31,208 nucleotides of DNA from Mesotaenium endlicherianum (taxonomy: Eukaryota > Streptophyta > Zygnematophyceae > Zygnematales > Mesotaeniaceae): the NCBI GenBank assembly GCA_009602735.1, contig WELA01008765.1:57172-88379 (forward strand), read 5' to 3'. The notes below the pieces were generated by a model, which was given only the letters and a program-made list of their open reading frames with translations, was not told the origin of the DNA and searched no databases. The position numbers and the translations under genes were made by a program. How positions within the stretch are numbered: position 1 is the stretch's first letter; each line of letters begins with the position of its first letter. This document shows, one piece after another, positions 22,801 through 31,208 of the stretch.

Positions 22801-24907
22801 ACACACACACGCACACACGCGCGCACACACACGGAAGGGCACATGGTCATCCACGGGAAAATGCAGCGTCAACAGCTCTTCCGAGAGCTAATAACGAGCA
22901 AGAATAGTTCAGAACTGCCTTCCGCATGAGCCGCCACATGGCGAGAGGTGGAGAAAGGAGTGCTTGCAGGGGCAGCTGCCGGTCGTCCAAACGAGCTGCG
23001 GCAGGGGGTACGCACACAGTGGAAAGGATGACTGCTGAACATGCTGCCGCTGCATTACTAGTAACACCCGGTTCTGACGTTCCCGCTTGCACAACAGTCC
23101 CAGGTAAGGCCCGAATCACCAGTGCAACACGGAAACGTCAATGATGAAACTGGCCCCAACCAGAAGCCTGGGTACGTCAAACTGCCCCAAAACCCAAAAC
23201 CGCTAAGCCCGAATCCCTCGTGCTGGAACATCCCAACCATTATGATGCACAAAGAGAGCAGCCAGTCGGAATTTCTCCCCTTGCGTCGCTTCTGTCTGAG
23301 CCTGCTAGGAGCAATCTCCAAGGGAGCTCTACAACTTGCGGCTCTCAGGTTGGAGATTCAGGATTTGGATTTGGACCGTAGGGTGATGGAGAGGCCTTCG
23401 GCGCCTAACGACACCCGTGAGTTCTTTAGTGCGAGTCACTAATTAAGCTCTCAAGCAAGGGTCACTTGATAGGGCAAAGAAGGAGCTCAATAGCATTAGG
23501 GTTTAAGGGAAGTTTGAGATCTTGCAAGACAGGTCCAGCCAACCATGAGGCTCAGCTGCGCAAGGTGGCGGCTCCAAAAACGTTCTAGCACACACATGAA
23601 GCTGATCTCAAATAGACTCAAAGATGACCGTACCTGTTTCGTACAGGTGTGCATAAGCACTCTGCATGTGAGCGCATGTGAACAGACAGAGGCATGCATG
23701 CAAAAAACCTTGAGGGGAGGGAACGCAAATCAGTGTGTTTGTACAAGATTGACACGAAGAAGTGAAGAGAGAGCGTGCAAGAAGATGAGCTCAAAATGTA
23801 AGAGTGCTGGCATGTGGGGTGAACAGGGAGGGCCCATAAGAGAAGAAAAAGTACCCCGCAGGTCAAAGAGGAGAAGCCTTGGTGCATATGTGGACACGCC
23901 CTGTCTTGACACATCACTCGACCAAAGCTTCAAATTTTAGGGCTTGGCACATGCATGCAGGGTTCCCCACAACAATCCGAGTCATCTTTGCCTTCGCAAG
24001 TAGAGGTGCAGCACACCCTGAGGAAATAATAATATTCTTATAAAGACATTCCTCCTCCTTCTCTTCTCAACTTGGGTCATTCCCAGCCGAACGCAATGCG
24101 CCATTTGAAAAGGAGGGCGGGGAAAAGTAAAGCTCAACATATGCAATTGTTGAAATAGCAGGAAAGCAATTGACATCTGGTGACAAGAAAAAAGCTAATC
24201 TGAAACGGATGTACATCACCTGACAAAGTATTCCTCCCTCCAAGTGACCAAAAAAAAACGAAAAGAACAAAAGAAAAAACCACGAAAACAACAAAGGGGA
24301 AATATACCTGTAACTGCAGCTGGAATGATAAATTCTAGCTCTAGAATTCTAGCACGTTCTAAAAGGGTTGACGCTCAAGCCCCTATATACTATAAGCTGT
24401 TGCTGGTTTGCAATATAATGTGCTCCCACAATAAGTACCTGGCGAGTTTCAGCCACACGGAAGGAAACGGCGGAGTCTATCTGCCCCACATGAGAACCCT
24501 GCTCTTCGTCCCCTGCCAGACCCAGAAGCTCATCCTGTCCAATGGAAAGTGCCAACCAAGTACAGCATGAGGAGACAAAATTTATCCCACAGTCTCTTGG
24601 AACCTGTCAGTTCCCTCCAGCACCTCATCTTGCACACACGTCGGATTGTCGCTTGATCCTCTTATTTATTTTCAGTCTTGTGTGCAAGTCACACGTTGGC
24701 ATTCTAACAGCCGCGAGCAGATTTCCGTGTCTATCTTTTTCTGTGGGGGATAGGATATGGAGTAGAATGTCATCATCAGATGCATTGTGTACCTCATACC
24801 AGTAAGCTATATACAACGAAATACTGACTGCATACCTGGAAATTCCAATAATGAGCTCCAACATAGTTCGCATAGTTTCCCACTTGCAGAGTAACAACCT
24901 CTCTCAT
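17714..24907 (-). CDS. MSTO1: Misato/DML1-like tubulin-related protein
   Basis: Exons in transcript order: 24907-24836, 24534-24439, 23900-23855, 22788-22710, 22252-21835, 20889-20598, 19445-19203, 18598-18452, 18186-17714. Phases agree throughout (about 621 aa). Residues 1-24 are the family signature MREVVTLQVGNYANYVGAHY, then WNFQ/DELLGL. Next come VAETRQ/GVSTYAPRLLLFDLRG/SLGAVGAAGSLYG and ITW/SGPK. A Glu-rich insert precedes CFWTDYLKASLHPRSVLQL. The central block is GFQCWVDDSGGFSVVGAQIL, then HYHTSALYAAALDN, SMPAPPVPG and PLAIPLPFPSIFG, ending in an acidic tail. Misato proteins carry segments related to tubulin and FtsZ and act in mitochondrial or plastid organisation in other eukaryotes (family knowledge). 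The block that normally joins the WTD...YG exon to WVDDSGGF (about 20-25 residues, LRFFVEECD-like) is absent; a single N at 21834 marks the spot. The donor of exon 22252-21835 is therefore unknown. Confidence 0.9.
18647..18710 (+). repeat. 15-bp minisatellite in Misato intron
   Basis: Unit agccagcataacctg repeated just over four times with one base change (agctt in the last copy). It lies in the intron 18599-19202. Confidence 0.95.
19533..19895 (+). repeat. (CT)n microsatellite flanking an assembly gap
   Basis: Pure CT runs at 19533-19585 and 19824-19895 on either side of the N block. It lies in Misato intron 19446-20597, so it is (AG)n in the transcript. True length is unknown. Confidence 0.95.
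19586..19823. other. Assembly gap, 238 N
   Basis: Run of N inside the CT microsatellite, probably a failure to read through the repeat. No exon is missing from the Misato model at this point, because the flanking exons join in phase 1. Confidence 0.99.
21834..21834. other. Single ambiguous base N at a Misato exon end
   Basis: One N between GAGCTCCTGGAG and CTCCCCCC on the minus strand. The conserved Misato frame stops being recognisable exactly here. It may be a closed gap of wrong size. Confidence 0.9.
22799..22833 (+). repeat. CA tract (TG in Misato sense) beside a Misato acceptor
   Basis: acacac with cgcgcg steps. On the Misato sense strand it reads TG/CG and ends about ten bases before the acceptor of exon 22788-22710. 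Confidence 0.95.
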
Positions 24908-25443
24908 GGCGCCCCTGAAGCTCCAAGGACCTAACACATATCGGAGGAAAATTTTAGAGCAGTAATTGTCTTCACATGACAAGTCCATTCGTGTGGTTGC
25001 AGGAAGCTTTGCAGGGGCTATGAAGAAAATGGGTCGTGCAAGTCGGGAACTCGGGAGTTCCCGGTAGAGTCGCATGCAGTCGCATAACACCAAACTTTCG
25101 TGCCTACGTGGATACCTTGGGGGTGTGAGTACGATGACACTCATATGCAACTATATGGTTGAAGATGTAGTCAAACAACAATTGATTTTGGTATATATAC
25201 AGTGGCACTATGCCACGAACGGACGCCGTATCGGAAAACTTTGAAGGTGGCTTGGGGGATGTTTGACCGTTCGATCTTATTGTATCCATAGAGGCGTCTT
25301 AATTCGGTACCACATACCGCATACGGCAGCCATTGTTGAGCTTGGTCAGCTCAAGCATCGGGGTGGAGTTAGTTTAGGCCTGTAACTTACGGGGGGGCTA
25401 CTGTAAATTGAAGTCTATTGCATTTCACATTGCGCGAGCAACC
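24908..25443. promoter_or_regulatory. Divergent promoter region of Misato and plastid uS13
   Basis: 536 bp separate the two start codons, which point away from each other. A palindromic TATA-like stretch (gtatatatac, about 25190-25199) could serve either direction and lies about 250-290 bp from each ATG. Transcription starts cannot be read from sequence. Confidence 0.5.
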
Positions 25444-26865
25444 ATGGCAGCCGCAGTGGCGAAGCTGTCTGCTTCCTTCGCTTCTGTTTGTCTTGGAAAT
25501 GTCAGCACCCATGACGGTCTTAGGGCACAGTCCGCACACGCCCCATTGAGGGCTGTTGTGAAGGTAAGTTCTTGTCATTCGAACATGTTTAATGCAAACG
25601 TATGAAAGGTGTATATCTGAGTTTTACCGAACTTCGAATCGAAGTCACGTTGGAATCAGTGGTTGATTCCGGAACATGTAGAGGTGTGTTTGTAGTCGGG
25701 TCTTGTTAGACGGCAGGTGTCACCCTTGTCATCCTGGATGAGCCTCTGGAAAGACACATGCTGATGTAGAACATTTTATCATGCACTGATAGCATCATCC
25801 CTATATGAAACTTCTACTCAGTTTTTTGGTCACTTTGATCAATTCGACATGTGCCAGGTACCAGCTTTCCGCGGGCTCAACATTAGGTGTGCTCGTGTTG
25901 CGGGAGTGGAAATTCCTAACGCGAAGAGGATAGAGACATCTTTGACCTACATTCACGGAGTAGGAAAGACCACTGCCCGTCAGATTTTGATGGATGTTGC
26001 ATTTGAAAACAAGCACACCAGAGAGCTTACAGAGGAGGAGCTGACTATTCTTCGTGAGGAGGTCAACAAGTACCTTACAGAAGGAGACCTGGTGAGCTAT
26101 TTCAGCACGCTTGACCTTCCCTAGATGGCAGTTATCCATCTTAGGTTTCCACTGATACGTTTGAAGGTGTTCATAGCCAAGGCTCGAAGTAAGAGTCAGG
26201 GTTTATGAGTTAGTGATGAAGCATCACGGATTCTGACCAGGTGGCAGCAATTACAAAGTGCGTACTCAGTGGCCGATGCTTGTTTTACCAGGAATGGTTA
26301 ACTAGTGGAGCTAGGCTTCTCATGCTATGACTAATAATCTGCAAATGCAGTCTATGAGGAGGTCAGGGGGAACAGACCGCTGCTGGGGGTGTATAACTAA
26401 GGATTGTGCAATACGGTATTCAGGTTGCTGCCATCTTAGTGCTGGGGTTTGGCTGTTGTGTGTGGGCCGGCACATCGGCCCGTCCATGAAACTGTGGCAG
26501 GAAGACGATGTAGATGTAGGGACTTCGTAAGCTAGAGTCTGAAACAGTTTACATGTGGGCACATGGCCCCACGTTGTGGAAATAAGACCCTGGAGTTCCT
26601 TCTTGCAAGTCTTTTTTATTGTCTTTGTTTGGACATGCCTCCTGTTTTCTGTCTTTTGCTGCATCAATTCTCACTTGCCCCGTGTTTTCTGGTCCTGCAG
26701 AGGAGGTTCAACATTCTCGCTATCAAGCGCCTAAAAGACATCCAGTGCTACAGAGGCAAGAGGCATATTGCAAACTTGCCGTGCAGAGGTCAGCACACCA
26801 AGTGCAATGCCCGTACTAGGCGTGGTAAGAAGATCACTATTGCTGGCAAGAAGAAGACCAAGTAA
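25444..26865 (+). CDS. RPS13: Plastid 30S ribosomal protein uS13, nuclear-encoded
   Basis: Complete gene: exons 25444-25563, 25858-26091 and 26701-26865, both introns in phase 0, 172 aa. Residues 1 to about 45 are Ala/Ser-rich with few acids, typical of a plastid transit peptide. The uS13 body has [20 protein letters not shown] (54-73), [11 protein letters not shown] (74-84), [20 protein letters not shown] (119-138), then the RNA-binding tail with [19 protein letters not shown]. It binds the head of the small subunit near the P-site tRNA in plastid ribosomes. The start is the first ATG (accATGGCA), at the head of the transit peptide. Length and intron-exon pattern fit the plant plastid protein rather than the mitochondrial or cytosolic S13 forms. 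Confidence 0.95.
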
Positions 26866-28582
26866 GCTTGATGTAGTATTGTCTAGGTGTTAGAAATGGT
26901 ATAAGGTTTTGCTGGGCGATCTTTATGATGTATTCGTGACCTACTATAGTTTTTGACTTCTTGTATAGCTTGAAGGCAGCAGTGAATGAGTCCCCAATTT
27001 CAGGTGCCAACTTTGCAGAGCTGTGTCATCTGTACTATTGGCCACAAGTGCTGTGAAGGAACCATTAAAAAACTTATTTCATTTGTAAACAAAATGCTTA
27101 TGAAGTACTTCAAGTGCAAGTAGAAAGCGTATTAGCATATGAGGTTTGAAGTTGGGGCATAGGCATAGCTAGCGATAGCTGGTGCTGATAAAGTGAGAAT
27201 GGTGTCAAGAGGAACTGCAAGTGGGCATGGCATGCAACAAGGAAATTGTCTTTTTAGCAAAATAATGAGGTGCGTAGTGTCAGTTCCTTCACATTCAGGG
27301 GTACTCCCTATGGACGCTCTCCGATTGTGACCTCTACTTTGACCACCAATGACATCTATCCTTTTTATACCTCACCAATGACTCCTAATGCTCTGTGCCA
27401 TTGACCCTTAATGCGTATACTTTCATAAAAACTGATTGTGTATGCTTGAGTCTACCGAGGACACATTGAATGTCTATATATTGCAGAAGAAAGTCTGGCA
27501 TACTCGAGATACAAATTCCAAGCGCAAAATAAAGGACAAGTATAGGGAGTGAAGACGCTTCATCGCTCTTGAATGCAAGGTTTGTTTCGTCAAGGGTGTA
27601 AATCCGCATTCTTGCTTTAAATAAATTTGTTAAGTACACCAATTACGCCCTTAAGATGTACGAACTTCTAGTTTTAGTGCATGAGTGTTGTGCTAGCTAG
27701 CCTTAAATTTATCAATTCGTATTTCTAAGTTGTTGGGCATTGTATATGAAGACCTAAGCTTACTCTTCACATACCCATCTTATGTCTGGGCTTCCAATTT
27801 TGGCACAACAAATTCTAGCTTATTATGTATTGCCTTTTCTTTTCCCTCAAATGCATCAATCTAGATGATCCATGTTTGGCTAGGAAATATGGAGCACCTT
27901 GAAATACATCTAATCTGTAAATCATTAACAAAATTAATAGTAAGTGCGGCTAGCTCGAGTCGCTCGTTAAGACCCCGAGGGACCGATAAGATTATCTCTC
28001 GTTATGTCCGTACTGATCTCGTACGGTTTTAAGCCGTCAATGGCTCGACGCGGTCCACGCATAGGCGGATAAGATGGACCAAGATGGGTTTGACGGCATT
28101 TGACGGCATTTGACGGCATTTGACGTCGAGCTAGGGTCCTCGGGAGCGCACTTTGGCGCAAGTTCCAACTGAAGTCAGTGTCGATCGTGAGCAGTTCGCG
28201 AGGCCTCATGCAAAGCTCACATGCACTGGTGCCTGTAACACAGGAGGGTGCTCCGAGGTAGGAATGTAAGCCAATTTAAGCACTTATCAGACACTCCACT
28301 TTAGCTTTTGCCGAGGTAGTTTCAGCATCTCGCGCCTGACGTTATGGCTTTCTCACTTGATGCAGTAGCTTTGTAAGTTACATTATGTGGCATGTAGAAA
28401 TAACTCCTAGGAAACACTAATCTTGGCTGTAGGCAAAAAGCTACGACTCTCAGGTACTTGGCAGCTGTAGCGTGCCACGTCTTAAGGTTCTGATTTCTTC
28501 GCACTTGGCCAAACGAGTGCGGTATCCGTTCGTTGCCTCCGGGGCTGCATGTCATGGGTAGAATTTGCAACTAGTGGAAACC
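26866..28582. other. Intergenic region: uS13 3'UTR and invertase upstream region
   Basis: AT-rich from 26.9 to 27.9 kb with no recognisable gene. A GC-richer patch from about 27950 to 28210 holds the 10-bp tandem repeat and partial inverted matches (ctagctcga near 27950 and tcgagctag near 28126). No clear TATA box could be chosen for the invertase gene. Confidence 0.5.
28089..28125 (+). repeat. 10-bp tandem repeat TGACGGCATT upstream of invertase
   Basis: Three exact copies plus a partial tgacg, about 460 bp before the invertase ATG. Each unit has a TGACG core, the binding core of plant TGA-type bZIP factors. Regulatory use is inference. Confidence 0.9.

Positions 28583-31208
<2,626 letters not shown>

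Noticed and set aside
23636..23700. Minus-strand segment ending ACAG/gtacgg with LYET
   Set aside because: Only the LYE triplet resembles Misato and the phase does not fit; it lies within intron 22789-23854.
27949..28136. Possible small inverted-repeat transposon (ctagctcga and tcgagctag ends)
   Set aside because: The match is only nine bases, a second pair of matches (cccgagggacc and gggtcctcggg) is not nested correctly, and no target-site duplication is visible.

Overview
This window is nuclear DNA of a land plant or a close streptophyte relative. The genes are split by spliceosomal introns. They include a plastid-targeted ribosomal protein S13, a plant acid invertase with the classic 9-nt mini-exon, a UBP23-like deubiquitinase and two plant-specific families (DUF7733-like and DUF1639-like). 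Nothing prokaryotic, viral or CRISPR-like was seen. Long introns, GC-rich low-complexity exons and abundant (CA)n/(TG)n tracts suggest a seed-free plant (fern, lycophyte or bryophyte), but that is inference; the species cannot be read from the sequence.

Layout. 1-4720 (+): the C-terminal part of a USP/UBP deubiquitinase, with its 5' exons outside the window. 6977-8127 (+): a complete three-exon multi-pass membrane protein gene (DUF7733-like). 8.1-11.3 kb: no intact gene. About 11.35-15 kb or beyond (+): a DUF1639 gene with a probable 5'UTR intron; its last exon is unresolved. 17714-24907 (-): a Misato/DML1-like tubulin-related gene of at least nine exons, broken by a 238-base N gap in one intron and a single N at a place where conserved sequence is missing. 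25444-26865 (+): plastid ribosomal protein uS13, head to head with Misato across a 536-bp shared promoter region. 28583-30476 and beyond (+): the 5' part of an acid invertase (GH32) with a TM anchor; the rest lies past the window end.

The genes do not form a pathway. They are ordinary neighbours covering ubiquitin recycling, plastid translation, organelle/tubulin-related function and sucrose hydrolysis. The unusual content is in the non-coding DNA. The GC-rich blocks carry TG-alternating tracts placed just upstream of several 3' splice sites in the sense orientation. One intron has a facing CA tract, so it could fold into a hairpin. A 10-bp palindrome, GCCAGCTGGC, occurs nine times. A decayed tandem array of about 83-bp period starts inside an exon end and its splice donor. 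I found no clearly new multi-gene system; the intron architecture and the dispersed palindrome are the observations most worth testing.
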